DNA of 64,000 bases from Ferrithrix thermotolerans DSM 19514 (GCF_900128965.1 NZ_FQUL01000006.1:1-64000); one strand, 5' to 3'. Positions 34,117 through 44,299 are shown, counted from the stretch's first letter. Notes: generated by a model not told the origin, from the sequence alone. Translations and numbers: made by a program.

Positions 34117-36534
34117 GTGGCAAACTCATCTAGCTCGAAACCCCCAGCTTCTAGGGCATCTGTAAGGTCAAAGAGTCCAGCATCAAAGGGTCAACGAGGA
34201 GCGAGAGGGTCCGTGAAAGCCTCAAGGTTTTCCCTCTCAAAAGAGGCATGGTCGGTAGTAGCTCTCATCGGCTCAGTTCTAGTTGCTGTGGGTGCTTATA
34301 CACATGTCCTTGGTCCTTTAGGGGCCTTCTTCCATGGTTTTCTTGCGGTACTTTTTGGCAATGGTGGATGGGTAGTAGTCGTTCTAGGTGCTGTTGTGTC
34401 ATTTGGAGTTCTAGCAGGCCTACGCTACGCTAAGTCGTCCTGGGTCTGGCTCGACGTCGTTGTACTGCAGCTAACGGTGGCGTCGATCTACGGCGTCTTA
34501 CACGAGGTCCATCATCACGGGCACTTCTCCTTTGTTGGGGTAGTGCACTACGGAGGCGTATTCGGTGAGTTACTCGGGTATGTGTTTATCCATCTTGCAG
34601 GGGAGACCGGTGCCTTTGTCGTGATCTCTATTATCGCTCTGATCTCGATCTTTCATCTACTTGGTCTGCACCTAGAGAAGATCTCGTCTTTGATGTCTAA
34701 CGCTTTGAGGGATACTCGCCAGGGAGTTATCTTCACCAGATCTAATAGTTCTAATGTGTCAGAGCCAGAGTTAGATAGTGGCGCTGCAGGGTCAAGAAGA
34801 AGAGGCGAGCACGTATCTCCTGTACTTAGTAAAGGTGAACTTGAACCGGAACCTTTGATCTACGACATCCCGATATTTTCTCCACACTCAGACGTTGTGG
34901 AGAAAGAATCGAGAAGACGCAGGTCTAAGAGGGGTGTTGAAGACTCTGACCCTGATGTAAAGGAGAAGGACGACGTCATCGATCTCTCTCTGATCGAAGA
35001 TCTTCAAGATAACGCTCCAGCCAAGACGACAGCGACCTCTGAGGTCGCTGGAAACTGGAGGCTTCCTCCTCGAACGATTCTGTCCAGAGGTTCGAAGCAG
35101 AAGCTGGATAAGGCTGAGCTGATAGAGAGGGGGAATGCGCTGCAGAGCTCTCTTGGAACCTTTGGAGTGGGCGTAAAGGTCGTTGGTATGACGGTTGGAC
35201 CTACTGTAACCCGTTACGAACTCGAACTCGCAGAAGGAGTGAAGGTGAGCCGTCTGCTAGCTCTTCATAGAGACATCGCATACGCTATGGCGGCAACCGA
35301 TGTCAGGATCTTGGCGCCGATCCCTGGAAGATCCGCTGTTGGTGTGGAGGTGCCTAATAGAACCAGGGAGACGGTGACCTTAGGAGACGTGATGGCCTCT
35401 GCCGAGATGTCCAGGGCAACACATCCGCTACAGGTACCCATCGGTAAAGATATCGCTGGATCAACCGTTGTTGCCAATTTGGCTGAGATGCCACATGTGC
35501 TGATCGCTGGCTCCACCGGCTCTGGTAAGTCTTCGGCGCTCAACTCCATCCTTACCTCGATCTTAATGCGTAGCACTCCTGAGGAGGTGAGACTTATCTT
35601 GATCGACCCAAAGCGCGTCGAACTAGGCCAGTATTCGAGGCTCCCTCACCTACTTACAAGCGTTGTGGTGGATCCCAAGAAAGCCGCTAACGCACTTGCA
35701 TGGGCGGTCAAAGAGATGGAGAACAGGTACGATCTTCTTGCTGCGGTAGGTGTAAGAGATATCACAGGCTACAACGCTCTTATAAAGGAGGCAAATAAGG
35801 AAGGGGTAGATAAAAGAACTCTGTCGATGGAGATCTTTGGCGACCCGACTCACGAGGATGCGATTAGGCCGCTCCCCTTCATTCTGGTGGTGGTAGATGA
35901 GCTGAACGACTTGATGATGGTGGCTGCGCGCGATGTCGAGGACTCGATATGTCGCATCGCTCAAAAAGCACGCGCCGTTGGTATCCATCTAATCATTGCG
36001 ACTCAGAGACCATCAGTAGATGTTATTACCGGAGTTATAAAGGCGAACGTTCCCTCTCGTATCGCGTTCTCTGTAGCCTCATTGGCGGACTCAAGGGTCG
36101 TGCTCGATCAAAGCGGTGCAGAAAAACTCGTTGGTAAAGGTGATCTCTTGATGATAACCGCTTCGTCGTCTCACCCTCGAAGAGTTCAGGCTCCTTGGGT
36201 CTCTGAGTCAGAGGTCCGCCAGGTGGTGTCACACTGGCTTAGGTTGGGAGGGCCAAGCTATATAGAAGGGGTGGAGGGAGACGGAAACGAGAGGGAGTCA
36301 GTCTTTGGTGGGTCTTCTCAGGACGACGAACTATATAAGGAGGCGGTAAGGCTGGTAGTTACCTCGCAGCTTGGCTCGACTTCGATGCTTCAACGCAAGC
36401 TGAAGGTAGGCTTTGCCCGCGCAGGGAGAATCATGGATCTCTTAGAACAAGGTGGTATAGTGGGTCCTCCGGAGGGTTCAAAACCCAGGGCAGTTCTGGT
36501 TACTCCTGAACAATTAGAGGAGCTTAACATCTAG
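34117..36534 (+). CDS. ftsK: DNA translocase FtsK/SpoIIIE
   Basis: The protein has 805 residues. Four to five hydrophobic segments lie between residues 40 and 195. A charged linker extends to about 320, and the RecA-like motor has Walker A GSTGSGKSS near residues 465-473 and Walker B FILVVVDEL. The C-terminal gamma winged helix includes LQRKLKVGFARAGRIMDLLEQ. It pumps chromosome ends through the septum and activates Xer recombination. A xer gene is in this window at 7581. The GTG start at 34117 has AAAGGAG upstream. Confidence 0.96.
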   Translation: MANSSSSKPPASRASVRSKSPASKGQRGARGSVKASRFSLSKEAWSVVALIGSVLVAVGAYTHVLGPLGAFFHGFLAVLFGNGGWVVVVLGAVVSFGVLAGLRYAKSSWVWLDVVVLQLTVASIYGVLHEVHHHGHFSFVGVVHYGGVFGELLGYVFIHLAGETGAFVVISIIALISIFHLLGLHLEKISSLMSNALRDTRQGVIFTRSNSSNVSEPELDSGAAGSRRRGEHVSPVLSKGELEPEPLIYDIPIFSPHSDVVEKESRRRRSKRGVEDSDPDVKEKDDVIDLSLIEDLQDNAPAKTTATSEVAGNWRLPPRTILSRGSKQKLDKAELIERGNALQSSLGTFGVGVKVVGMTVGPTVTRYELELAEGVKVSRLLALHRDIAYAMAATDVRILAPIPGRSAVGVEVPNRTRETVTLGDVMASAEMSRATHPLQVPIGKDIAGSTVVANLAEMPHVLIAGSTGSGKSSALNSILTSILMRSTPEEVRLILIDPKRVELGQYSRLPHLLTSVVVDPKKAANALAWAVKEMENRYDLLAAVGVRDITGYNALIKEANKEGVDKRTLSMEIFGDPTHEDAIRPLPFILVVVDELNDLMMVAARDVEDSICRIAQKARAVGIHLIIATQRPSVDVITGVIKANVPSRIAFSVASLADSRVVLDQSGAEKLVGKGDLLMITASSSHPRRVQAPWVSESEVRQVVSHWLRLGGPSYIEGVEGDGNERESVFGGSSQDDELYKEAVRLVVTSQLGSTSMLQRKLKVGFARAGRIMDLLEQGGIVGPPEGSKPRAVLVTPEQLEELNI

Positions 36535-36617
36535 ACATCGCTTCGGATGCGTCAGGCTATGCTGTCGCTTTGTCTGCTTGGGAAACGCCCGAGTTGTGAG
36601 AACTGTGGGAGGTATGT

Positions 36618-37901
36618 GTGGCGAGGAAAGACAAGGGTTCCTGGACAGCGGCTAGAGGCTCCTCGAGGGGATACGGTTCTCACTCCTCACGTGGAGGGTA
36701 CGCTCTTAGACGAGTATTAGCAGCCTTGATTGTTGTAGCGGTCCTGATCGTTGTGGTCGGCGTTGTCCAACTCCTAAGACCTGTGCCTCCGCCTAACTTT
36801 ACATCATCTCTAAATGTTCCAGCACTGGTACCAGGACAGGCACCGTCTTTGCCTTGGCCCTCTCAGGGCTCCGCTACTCTGGACATTCAAGGAGTGGGAT
36901 CGTTTGGTTCACACGGATCAAAGTCTCCCATCGCTATTGCTTCGGTAGCAAAGATGACGACGGCTTTGCTGATCGTCCAAGATCACCCTCTTTCCCTTGG
37001 GCAGAACGGTCCCTCGATAACCATCACCCAGTCGGACTACCAAACCTACCTTCAGATGCAAGCTGCGGTGGACTCGGTGATGGCGGTTGCTCCTGGCGAG
37101 ACCTTGAGCGAGTACCAGATGTTGGAAGGGCTTTTGATTCCATCTGCAGACAATCTGGCGGTTACGCTAGCGCAGTGGGATGCAGGATCTGTGAGTGCCT
37201 TTGTGGGCAAGATGAACGCATTTGCTAAGAAACTAGGGTTGACCGGTACGACATACACCGATCCTTCCGGACTTACGCCCACAACTGTCTCAACACCGAA
37301 GGATCAGCTAAAGATCGCCGAGTTGGTGGAACAGAACCCCGTGTTGGCTCAGATCGTTGCAGAGCCTCAGGCAACTCTACCGGTGGCTGGCACTGTGTAC
37401 AACGTTGACTACGATCTGGGACACGACGGGATAGTTGGGGTGAAGACCGGATCTACTCCAAATGGTGGGGACTTTGCCTTTGCTGCCGATGTCAACGTGG
37501 CGGGTGGTGCTACCGATAAGATAGTCGGTGTCGTCCTTGGTCAACAAGGGCTACAGCCACTCATTACCGCTTTGGATGCTGCGAAAAGTCTTGTGAAGGC
37601 GGCAGCCTCTGTTCCTAAGACAGTTCAGGTTGTAAAAGCCGGTGGGGTCGTAGGGTCGATAACGGTTCCTGGGAAGGGGTCGATCCCAGTACTTGCGAAA
37701 GACACCCTGACGGTCCAGGAATGGGCGGGTCTGACCGAGTCGGACAGCTTTTCGATAAAGGTAAAGAAAGCCCCCATCAAAGAAGGACAGGTCGTAGGTA
37801 CTTTGACGATGATGGTCGGGGAGCAGCATCTAAGCACGCCGCTGATTGCCGGAGCCGCTATTGGATCCACTCCGATTAGCTATCGCCTACTTCATCTCTA
37901 G
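36618..37901 (+). CDS. D-alanyl-D-alanine carboxypeptidase (peptidase S11)
   Basis: The protein has 427 residues. A basic, glycine/serine-rich cytosolic tail of about 30 residues is followed by one membrane segment (32-50), so it is anchored with the catalytic domain outside. Penicillin-binding motifs are complete: SVAK near 109-112, SADN near 176, and KTG near 276-278. The C-terminal part is a beta-rich domain like that of PBP5. It trims pentapeptides in peptidoglycan. The GTG start has a GGGAGG upstream. It is separated from ftsK by 83 bases. Confidence 0.9.
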   Translation: MARKDKGSWTAARGSSRGYGSHSSRGGYALRRVLAALIVVAVLIVVVGVVQLLRPVPPPNFTSSLNVPALVPGQAPSLPWPSQGSATLDIQGVGSFGSHGSKSPIAIASVAKMTTALLIVQDHPLSLGQNGPSITITQSDYQTYLQMQAAVDSVMAVAPGETLSEYQMLEGLLIPSADNLAVTLAQWDAGSVSAFVGKMNAFAKKLGLTGTTYTDPSGLTPTTVSTPKDQLKIAELVEQNPVLAQIVAEPQATLPVAGTVYNVDYDLGHDGIVGVKTGSTPNGGDFAFAADVNVAGGATDKIVGVVLGQQGLQPLITALDAAKSLVKAAASVPKTVQVVKAGGVVGSITVPGKGSIPVLAKDTLTVQEWAGLTESDSFSIKVKKAPIKEGQVVGTLTMMVGEQHLSTPLIAGAAIGSTPISYRLLHL

Positions 37902-37946
37902 ACTCTAACGATCAAGAGTCGAATCTTTGTTGGGGGTGTTGCTTTC

Positions 37947-38813
37947 TTGATCGTCGAGGGTGTAGTAAGGGTGCCTGGTTCGAGCGCCAATCTCGGACCC
38001 GGTTTCGATGTCCTTGCGTTGGCCATAGGCATGTATCTAGAGGTTAGAGCCACGCCCTCAAAGAACTTTAGGGTAACGGCGAACGGAGAAGGCTCTGAGC
38101 TAAGGAGCGATGCAAACCACATGGGATCTGTGATCGCTAAAAAGGTTCTTGGTCACGACCATGTTCATCTCGATATTCGATCAGAGATACCCCTTGCTAG
38201 AGGTCTCGGTTCATCGGCTGCGTTCTCGGTCGCCGTAGCTACAGCACTTGGAGCTAAGGATCCACTGTCTTTGGCGGTAGGACTTGAAGGGCACCCTGAA
38301 AACGCTGCAGCGTCATACGCTGGGGGCCTTGTGGCGGCTGGATGCATCGATGGTGATCCCATCTTCGAAAGACTAGAGGTTGATAGTCGAATCCGTCTTG
38401 TGCTAGTGGTTCCAAGGATTCGACTCTCCACGGAAGAGGCTAGAAAGACCTTAGCGCCTTTGGTGCCAAGGGAAGACGCGGTGTTCAATCTTCAAAGGGC
38501 GGTACTTTTATCTCATGCCTTGGCAGATATTACAAGACTCCAGCAGGGACTCTTTGACGACAGGCTCCATCAGCTACAAAGGTCGCAGCTGTTTCCACAG
38601 GCGATCTCAATCATCGATGTGTTGATCCACTCTGGAGCTATCGGTGCGACCTGGTCGGGTGCGGGTCCGACGATGATCGGTTTTTCCAGCTCCAGTGATG
38701 CTGAGTCGGTAGTGGCATGCACAAGGAAACACCTAGATCGATTAGAGATAGATGCTCAGGTACTTTCCGTAGGAGTCGATCACAGAGGCGTTGAAAAAGT
38801 ACTCGATTCGTGA
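37947..38813 (+). CDS. thrB: homoserine kinase
   Basis: This 288-residue GHMP-family kinase has the substrate segment PGSSANLGPGFDVLALA near the N-terminus and the ATP loop PLARGLGSSAAFSVA near residue 80. The C-terminal motif is WSGAGPTMIGF. It phosphorylates homoserine for threonine synthesis. The start is a TTG at 37947. No other threonine gene is adjacent; the gene stands between a carboxypeptidase and a methyltransferase. Other GHMP kinases are possible, but the overall pattern fits ThrB best. Confidence 0.87.
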   Translation: MIVEGVVRVPGSSANLGPGFDVLALAIGMYLEVRATPSKNFRVTANGEGSELRSDANHMGSVIAKKVLGHDHVHLDIRSEIPLARGLGSSAAFSVAVATALGAKDPLSLAVGLEGHPENAAASYAGGLVAAGCIDGDPIFERLEVDSRIRLVLVVPRIRLSTEEARKTLAPLVPREDAVFNLQRAVLLSHALADITRLQQGLFDDRLHQLQRSQLFPQAISIIDVLIHSGAIGATWSGAGPTMIGFSSSSDAESVVACTRKHLDRLEIDAQVLSVGVDHRGVEKVLDS

Positions 38814-39089
38814 AAGGGGGACGCTTGTATAGATTGCCTATGAGTATCTACGAGCCCAAAACACTCGCTTTCACTTTAGATTCTGCGAAGAACGATTACG
38901 GATCCCTTCTCTTGTACTTCATGGAGGCGATGTTGTCTTGATGGATCGATGGGTTCGGATCCATTTACTACACTTATTTTGCGTCAAGCCAATCTGGCTG
39001 CCTTAGCGATTTTTTGTTGATAGATAATCCAGGATCCTTAGTATGTACGCTGCTTGGGCGTAGCCCATATGTGAAGGGTGGTTCAAGAG

Positions 39090-39761
39090 ATGGAGTCGAA
39101 GATGGCCGATCTAGTGGATGTACATCACAGTCAGTACAGTCACTGGGAGAAAACCTACCTTGATAATCCAAAGATGTACGGCGAGCAACCCAGCCTTGCG
39201 GGGGTCTATGCGACACAACGTTTCATAGAGTCAGGGCTTTATGAAATACTTGAGCTTGGATCTGGTCAGGGTCGCGATACGCTACCTATGTTGGAGGCTG
39301 GGCTGCGTGTTAGTGCTTTGGACTACTCTAGCGTTGGTCTCAGGGCGATTGCTGAAGAGGCGAGTACTGCTAAGTTGAGTGACAGACTGATCACGCTAAC
39401 ACACGATATCTGCGACCCGCTACACTTTGAGGACGAGAGTTTTGGTGGATGCTTCTCTCACATGCTTTTTTGTATGGCGCTTTCAACGGCGGAGCTCATT
39501 GGGGCCATGGCGGAGGTGCGTCGGGTACTTCGTCCAGGTGGCATATGTATCTACACCGTACGACACGTCGGTGACGCCCACTTTGGGGCGGGAACAGATC
39601 TTGGGGACGGAATCTACGAAAATGGAGGTTTTGCCGTTCACTTCTTCGATAGGTCGTTGGTTGAAAGACTCGCAGAAGGGTTCGAGCTTGAAGAGGTCTC
39701 GCTCTTCGAAGAGGGTGCGCTTCCAAGGAGACTTTGGCGGATAACGATGCGCAGACTATGA
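39090..39761 (+). CDS. class I SAM-dependent methyltransferase
   Basis: The protein has about 223 residues. Motif I is ILELGSGQGRDTLPM, then SALDYSS (motif post-I), LTHDICDPLHFEDESFGG and EVRRVLRPGG. The substrate is not known; thiol or tellurite methyltransferases and small-molecule methyltransferases have this form. GTG at 39078 overlaps the AAGGG; the ATG at 39090 is better spaced. A 276-base gap lies upstream with a weak dyad, so it probably has its own promoter. Confidence 0.82.
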   Translation: MESKMADLVDVHHSQYSHWEKTYLDNPKMYGEQPSLAGVYATQRFIESGLYEILELGSGQGRDTLPMLEAGLRVSALDYSSVGLRAIAEEASTAKLSDRLITLTHDICDPLHFEDESFGGCFSHMLFCMALSTAELIGAMAEVRRVLRPGGICIYTVRHVGDAHFGAGTDLGDGIYENGGFAVHFFDRSLVERLAEGFELEEVSLFEEGALPRRLWRITMRRL

Positions 39762-39844
39762 CCGGTTTCAAGGTATAGCGCAATAAAGTAAGGCCGTAGT
39801 CGTCTAGGCTTGGCCATCATAGTTTCTTTCTAAGGTGTGTTCGA

Positions 39845-41143
39845 TTGACTAAGTACTGGTTTGAGACCCTTGGGTGTCCAAAGAATCAGGTCGACTCCGA
39901 CCGTCTCATCACCCAGCTTGAAGCTAAAGGTCTGCGCGAGGCGAACAAGGTGGACGAGGCGGACGTGGTGGTTGTAAACACCTGTGCCTTTATAGATGCT
40001 GCTCGAGAAGAGTCTATCGAAACCATACTTGAACTCTCGGAGTTGAAAGCGGATGGCGCAAAGCTGGTGGTCACAGGTTGTTTGGCCCAAAGATACAAGT
40101 CGGAGCTAGCCGATGCTCTCCCCGAAGTCGACATCGTAGCGGGTTTTGGAGAGGACTTCTCAGCGTCGGTTGCAGTAGGTGTTACCATAGGCCGCAAGGC
40201 GAGGGGTGCAGAACGAGAAGCTGGCGCAAGAGACGATCTGCCTGTAATGGATCTCCTGAGGCTCCCACGCAGAAAGGCTTCGCTGCCATGGAGCTATGTT
40301 AAGGTTGCAGAGGGTTGTAACAAAAACTGCGGCTTCTGTTCGATTCCGTCTTTCCGGGGTAGACAGGTTTCAAAGTCCATCGAGGAGATCGTCGCTGAGA
40401 TATTAGAGCTTGAAGTAAAAGAGGCTGTCCTGGTCGCCCAAGATCTAGCAAACTACGGGGCTGATCTGTATGGACGTCCATATCTTGAGACTTTATACAA
40501 GACTGTTCAAGAAGTGGTGCCATGGGTAAGGCTGCTTTATATCTACCCCACCGGACTTACAGAGTCGTTGATCGATATGGTGGCCGCGTCCCCTGTTCCG
40601 TACTTCGACCTCTCTTTACAGCACGTTAGCGCCCAGCTCCTAAGAAGAATGAAGCGTGTGGGATCTGCAAAGGCCGTGCTTTCGAAGATCGAAAGAATCC
40701 GGTCTCTTAGGCCAGAAGCTGTATTTCGTACTTCCTTCATTCTCGGCTATCCAGGTGAGACAGAAGAAGACCAAGAGATACTACGAGACTTCATAGAAGA
40801 AGCCCAGCTGGACTGGGTTGGTTTTTTCGCATTTTCACACGAAGAAGGTACCTATGCTGCTTCCTTGGGTGATCATATAGAGCGTTCCTTAGCCGTAGAG
40901 CGGATAAACGAGCTGAGCGAGATACAAGACAGGATTACCCGGATCAAGCGGATGTCACTTCTGGGCAAAGAGGTGTCGGTGCTGATCGACAGCGAAGGTA
41001 AAGGGCGATCCTTTAGGGAGACCCCAGAGATAGACGCTTTATGTAAGGTGGTCGGTGATGCTCATGTTGGTAGTTTCATAGAAGGAAAAGTGATAGACAC
41101 TAATGGCCTTGACTTAGTGGTCAAACGGGTCAAAACGCTCTAA
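39845..41143 (+). CDS. rimO: ribosomal protein S12 methylthiotransferase
   Basis: The protein has 432 residues. The N-terminal MTTase domain starts YWFETLGCPKNQVDSD with its three cluster cysteines. The radical-SAM motif is EGCNKNCGFCSIP, and a TRAM domain ends the protein. LGCPKNxVDSD separates RimO from MiaB, which has FGCQMN. It methylthiolates Asp of S12 using two 4Fe-4S clusters. The start is a TTG at 39845. The second family member, miaB, is at 44331. pgsA follows after 11 bases. Confidence 0.96.
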   Translation: MTKYWFETLGCPKNQVDSDRLITQLEAKGLREANKVDEADVVVVNTCAFIDAAREESIETILELSELKADGAKLVVTGCLAQRYKSELADALPEVDIVAGFGEDFSASVAVGVTIGRKARGAEREAGARDDLPVMDLLRLPRRKASLPWSYVKVAEGCNKNCGFCSIPSFRGRQVSKSIEEIVAEILELEVKEAVLVAQDLANYGADLYGRPYLETLYKTVQEVVPWVRLLYIYPTGLTESLIDMVAASPVPYFDLSLQHVSAQLLRRMKRVGSAKAVLSKIERIRSLRPEAVFRTSFILGYPGETEEDQEILRDFIEEAQLDWVGFFAFSHEEGTYAASLGDHIERSLAVERINELSEIQDRITRIKRMSLLGKEVSVLIDSEGKGRSFRETPEIDALCKVVGDAHVGSFIEGKVIDTNGLDLVVKRVKTL

Positions 41144-41154
41144 AGTATAGTTAG

Positions 41155-41700
41155 ATGACTAGCAGCGTTTATGGTCCCACAGCTATTAGGACACCGGCAA
41201 ACCTCATAACATTATTGCGTATATTAGCTACGCCTCTTGTAGTGGTTTTCGTCCTAAACGACAAAGGTAGCTACTGGCCTGCGGCGATGTGGTTTGTCCT
41301 GGCCCTAACCGATGGTTTCGATGGATTTGTGGCGCGAAAACAAGGTGCGACCCGTTCAGGAGCGTTTCTTGACCCATTGGCCGACAAGCTCATGGTCTTT
41401 TCGACCTTTGGGGTACTTGTCTATTTGGGGCGCATCTCTATATGGCTGGTGTTGATCATGGGTGTTAGGGAACTCGCTGTCAGTCTTTATCGAACCTTCG
41501 CTCTCAAAAATGGCGTCTCTGTACCGGCAGGCATGCTAGGAAAACTTAAGATGGTGTCACAGCTCTTTGTGATAGAGCTTGCACTCTTGCCAGATTATCG
41601 TAGCTTTGCGCTCTTTATCTCTCCGCTTATGTTGTTGGCTACGGCTCTTGCTATCGTATCGGCGTACCAATACTTCCGAAATGCATCTTTAGCGACCTAA
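41155..41700 (+). CDS. pgsA: CDP-diacylglycerol-glycerol-3-phosphate 3-phosphatidyltransferase
   Basis: This 181-residue membrane enzyme carries the CDP-alcohol phosphotransferase signature D-G-x2-A-R-x8-G-x3-D-x3-D, seen as DGFVARKQGATRSGAFLDPLADKL. It has four or five hydrophobic segments and an N-terminal TPANLITLLRI. It uses CDP-diacylglycerol made by CdsA. The rimO-pgsA-cinA-recA order is typical of Gram-positives. Phosphatidylglycerophosphate synthesis is most likely, though other CDP-alcohol acceptors cannot be excluded. Confidence 0.9.
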   Translation: MTSSVYGPTAIRTPANLITLLRILATPLVVVFVLNDKGSYWPAAMWFVLALTDGFDGFVARKQGATRSGAFLDPLADKLMVFSTFGVLVYLGRISIWLVLIMGVRELAVSLYRTFALKNGVSVPAGMLGKLKMVSQLFVIELALLPDYRSFALFISPLMLLATALAIVSAYQYFRNASLAT

Positions 41701-41852
41701 GCGCCGATATCAATCGCTTCTGCCAACGCTAGTGCTCATCGCCTGTGTTGCATTCATGGCTTAGAGTTGGTTTGGATGGTAGGCTCCTGTTGAGTTATGG
41801 CGTAAGTGGAAACCGTTCTGATCGGTCTTCTTACTCGTTGGAAAGGTAATGT

Positions 41853-43103
41853 ATGCGCGCCGAGATAGTAGCTGTAGGTACGGAGCTTCTCCTAGGTCAA
41901 GTCATAGACACGAACTCTGCGATGATCGCAGCCAAGTTGACAGAGATAGGGGTCGACTGTTATTACCAAAGCCGTGTGGGAGATAATCACGGACGAATCG
42001 TGTCTGTTCTAAGAGCGGCGCTCGCCAGATGCGATGCGGTAATCGTCTGCGGAGGCTTAGGTCCAACCCAGGATGACATTACCCGGGAAGCCATAGCTGA
42101 GGTCATGGGGGTCGATCTTGTACTTGACGAGACGGTCTTGGCCAAGGTCCGTTCCTTCTTTGATCGCCTGGGACGTCAGATGCCCAAGAACAACGAACGC
42201 CAAGCTCTCGTGCCCAAGGGAGCAACAGTCATAGAACAGCAAAGAGGCACGGCTCCGGGACTTATATGTAGCCTTGGACACAAGGTGCTTTACGCTATGC
42301 CCGGCGTCCCTTATGAACTCGAAGATATGCTGGATAGAGCGGTTCTCCCTGACCTTCTAAGAAGAAGTGGCTCGTCTACAAAGATCCAATCTTTGGTAGT
42401 TAGAACATGGGGTCTGAGTGAGTCGAAACTTGCGGAGACTTTGGCACCTGAGATCGAGCGTCTCGATTCTGAGGAGGGTCTAACGCTTGCCTTTTTGGCC
42501 TCGGGCATGGAGGGACTTAAGGTGAGGGCTACAGCCAAAGGCCAAAGTGATGCAGAGGTTAACGAAATGCTCGTAGATGAGCGAGGTCGGCTAGAGAAGA
42601 TCCTTGGCGACTACATCTTTGGTTACGACTCTGAGACGATGGAGTCGGTCGTTGGTGATCTGTTGCTTGCAAAGGGCAAGACTCTCTCTGTAGCTGAGTC
42701 CCTTACGGGGGGTATGGTGTCCTCCAAGATCGTGGCAAACCCTGGAGCCTCTGCTTATTTTCGAGGAGGAGTGGTCTCTTACGCCACTGAGGTGAAACAG
42801 ACCGTTCTTGGGGCTAGGGATCTCCCGGTTATCTCCTCGGAGATGGCTTCAGAGATGGCTATGGGTGTAAAGAGGGTTCTGCAAAGTGACTTGGGTCTGT
42901 CGTTGACCGGAGTTGCCGGACCTGAAACCCAGGAAGGAAACGATCCGGGAACGGTCTGGATCGGCATCGGAGATGGCGAGACAAGTTATACCCGTCTGAC
43001 TCTATTTGGCGGGGATAGGGAGCGTATCAGATGGTACGCAACCATGACCGCCTTAGATCTTCTTCGTCTTTACCTGAAGGAATCTCCCAGATTTCATGCT
43101 TAG
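41853..43103 (+). CDS. cinA: competence/damage-inducible protein CinA
   Basis: The protein has 416 residues. The N-terminal MoaB-like COG1058 domain (AVGTELLLGQVIDTNS, then CGGLGPTQDDITREA) hydrolyses ADP-ribose or similar. The C-terminal domain (LSVAESLTGGMVSSKI, GVAGPETQEG) is a nicotinamide-mononucleotide deamidase. Length and domain order are normal. The ATG is preceded by GGAAAGG. It lies 115 bases before recA, as in many Gram-positive bacteria. Confidence 0.95.
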   Translation: MRAEIVAVGTELLLGQVIDTNSAMIAAKLTEIGVDCYYQSRVGDNHGRIVSVLRAALARCDAVIVCGGLGPTQDDITREAIAEVMGVDLVLDETVLAKVRSFFDRLGRQMPKNNERQALVPKGATVIEQQRGTAPGLICSLGHKVLYAMPGVPYELEDMLDRAVLPDLLRRSGSSTKIQSLVVRTWGLSESKLAETLAPEIERLDSEEGLTLAFLASGMEGLKVRATAKGQSDAEVNEMLVDERGRLEKILGDYIFGYDSETMESVVGDLLLAKGKTLSVAESLTGGMVSSKIVANPGASAYFRGGVVSYATEVKQTVLGARDLPVISSEMASEMAMGVKRVLQSDLGLSLTGVAGPETQEGNDPGTVWIGIGDGETSYTRLTLFGGDRERIRWYATMTALDLLRLYLKESPRFHA

Positions 43104-43123
43104 TGTGTTAGCTGAGGTTATTA

Positions 43124-43139
43124 TAGAACATGTGTTCTA
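43124..43139. promoter_or_regulatory. SOS box (LexA site) upstream of recA
   Basis: GAACATGTGTTC at 43126-43137 matches the Gram-positive/actinobacterial LexA consensus GAAC-N4-GTTC. The flanking TA on each side extends the dyad to TAGAAC/GTTCTA. It lies about 80 bases before the recA start codon. The same operator type recurs at the lexA gene in this window. Confidence 0.88.
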
Positions 43140-43176
43140 AGATTATCTACCGGGTTTTGTAACTACACATTTGTAA

Positions 43177-43202
43177 GTTATCTATATAGGATTGTAGATA
43201 AC
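43177..43202 (+). repeat. 8-bp inverted repeat in the recA leader
   Basis: GTTATCTA (43177-43184) pairs perfectly with TAGATAAC (43195-43202) across ten bases. The right arm ends five bases before the recA ribosome-binding site GAGGAG (43208-43213). It could be an RNA hairpin modulating translation or a second operator. Confidence 0.5.
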
Positions 43203-43218
43203 CAGCTGAGGAGTGATG

Positions 43219-44265
43219 ATGGATAGGGAAAAGGCGTTAGAGGTAGCTATCTCGCAGATCGAGAAGCAGTTTGGTAAGGGTTCGATCATGAAGATGGGGG
43301 AGAGTCCTCAACTTGCCATAGAGGCGATATCTACCGGGGCGATGGCTTTGGATCTTGCCCTTGGTGTAGGAGGTTTTCCAAAAGGTAGAGTTATAGAGAT
43401 CTTTGGTCCAGAGTCCTCTGGAAAGTCGACCTTAGCCCTTCACGTGGTCGCTGAGGCGCAGAGGCAGGGAGGCAACTGTGCTTACATCGACGCCGAGCAC
43501 GCTCTGGACCCGATCTATGCACAAGCTATCGGGGTGGACATCGATGAGCTCCTTATAGCGCAGCCAGACACAGGTGAACAGGGACTTGAGATCGCCGACA
43601 TGCTTATTAGGTCAGGTTCTTTAGACGTAATCGTCATCGACTCTGTCGCAGCCCTGACGCCAAGGGCAGAGATTGAAGGTGATATGGGAGACTCTCACGT
43701 TGGTCTGCAGGCACGCCTTATGTCGCAGGCTCTTCGCAAGATTACAGGAACCCTGTCTAGATCAAATACGATCGCCATCTTTATCAATCAGCTGAGAGAA
43801 AAGATCGGTGTTATGTACGGCTCTCCGGAGGTAACTACCGGAGGAAGAGCTCTTAAGTTTTACTCATCTGTGCGTCTCGACATCAGAAAGGTCGAAGCCA
43901 TAAAGGAAGGCACCGAGATAGTTGGTAGCCGTACCCGGGTCAAGGTCGTAAAGAACAAGTGCGCGCCCCCCTTTAGGCAAGCCGAGTTTGACATAATGTA
44001 TGGCAAGGGGATATCGCGTGAAGGATCTCTATTGGATGTAGGGGTGGAGCTCGGTCTCATAAAGAAGTCAGGCTCTTGGTATACCTACGATGGTGAACAG
44101 CTTGGTCAGGGGCGGGAGAACGTCAAGGTGTTTCTTAGGACCAATCCTCAGCTTATGTCTGAACTGGATATGAAGGTTAGGGAGTTGATAAACAACGTCG
44201 CTCCAGGGATCCTTACTCATGGGTCGGTTCAGGAGATTCCCGAAGACAGCTTCATGGAGGACTAG
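43219..44265 (+). CDS. recA: recombinase RecA
   Basis: The protein has 348 residues. Walker A is GPESSGKST at 63-71. The DNA-binding loops and [13 protein letters not shown] follow, then the ATP-cap region. It forms filaments for strand exchange and triggers LexA self-cleavage. Three consecutive in-frame starts exist (GTG 43213, ATG 43216, ATG 43219); GAGGAG at 43208-43213 favours the last. A LexA box lies upstream. No recX follows; miaB begins after 65 bases. Confidence 0.98.
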   Translation: MDREKALEVAISQIEKQFGKGSIMKMGESPQLAIEAISTGAMALDLALGVGGFPKGRVIEIFGPESSGKSTLALHVVAEAQRQGGNCAYIDAEHALDPIYAQAIGVDIDELLIAQPDTGEQGLEIADMLIRSGSLDVIVIDSVAALTPRAEIEGDMGDSHVGLQARLMSQALRKITGTLSRSNTIAIFINQLREKIGVMYGSPEVTTGGRALKFYSSVRLDIRKVEAIKEGTEIVGSRTRVKVVKNKCAPPFRQAEFDIMYGKGISREGSLLDVGVELGLIKKSGSWYTYDGEQLGQGRENVKVFLRTNPQLMSELDMKVRELINNVAPGILTHGSVQEIPEDSFMED

Positions 44266-44299
44266 CTAAGAGGTATTGTGAGGCCTTGTGGTGCTAGAA

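Noticed and set aside
38941-38964. ATGGATC/GATCCAT hairpin after thrB
   Set aside because: Seven bp with a ten-base loop and no T-run, about 130 bases from the gene end; support is too weak to list.
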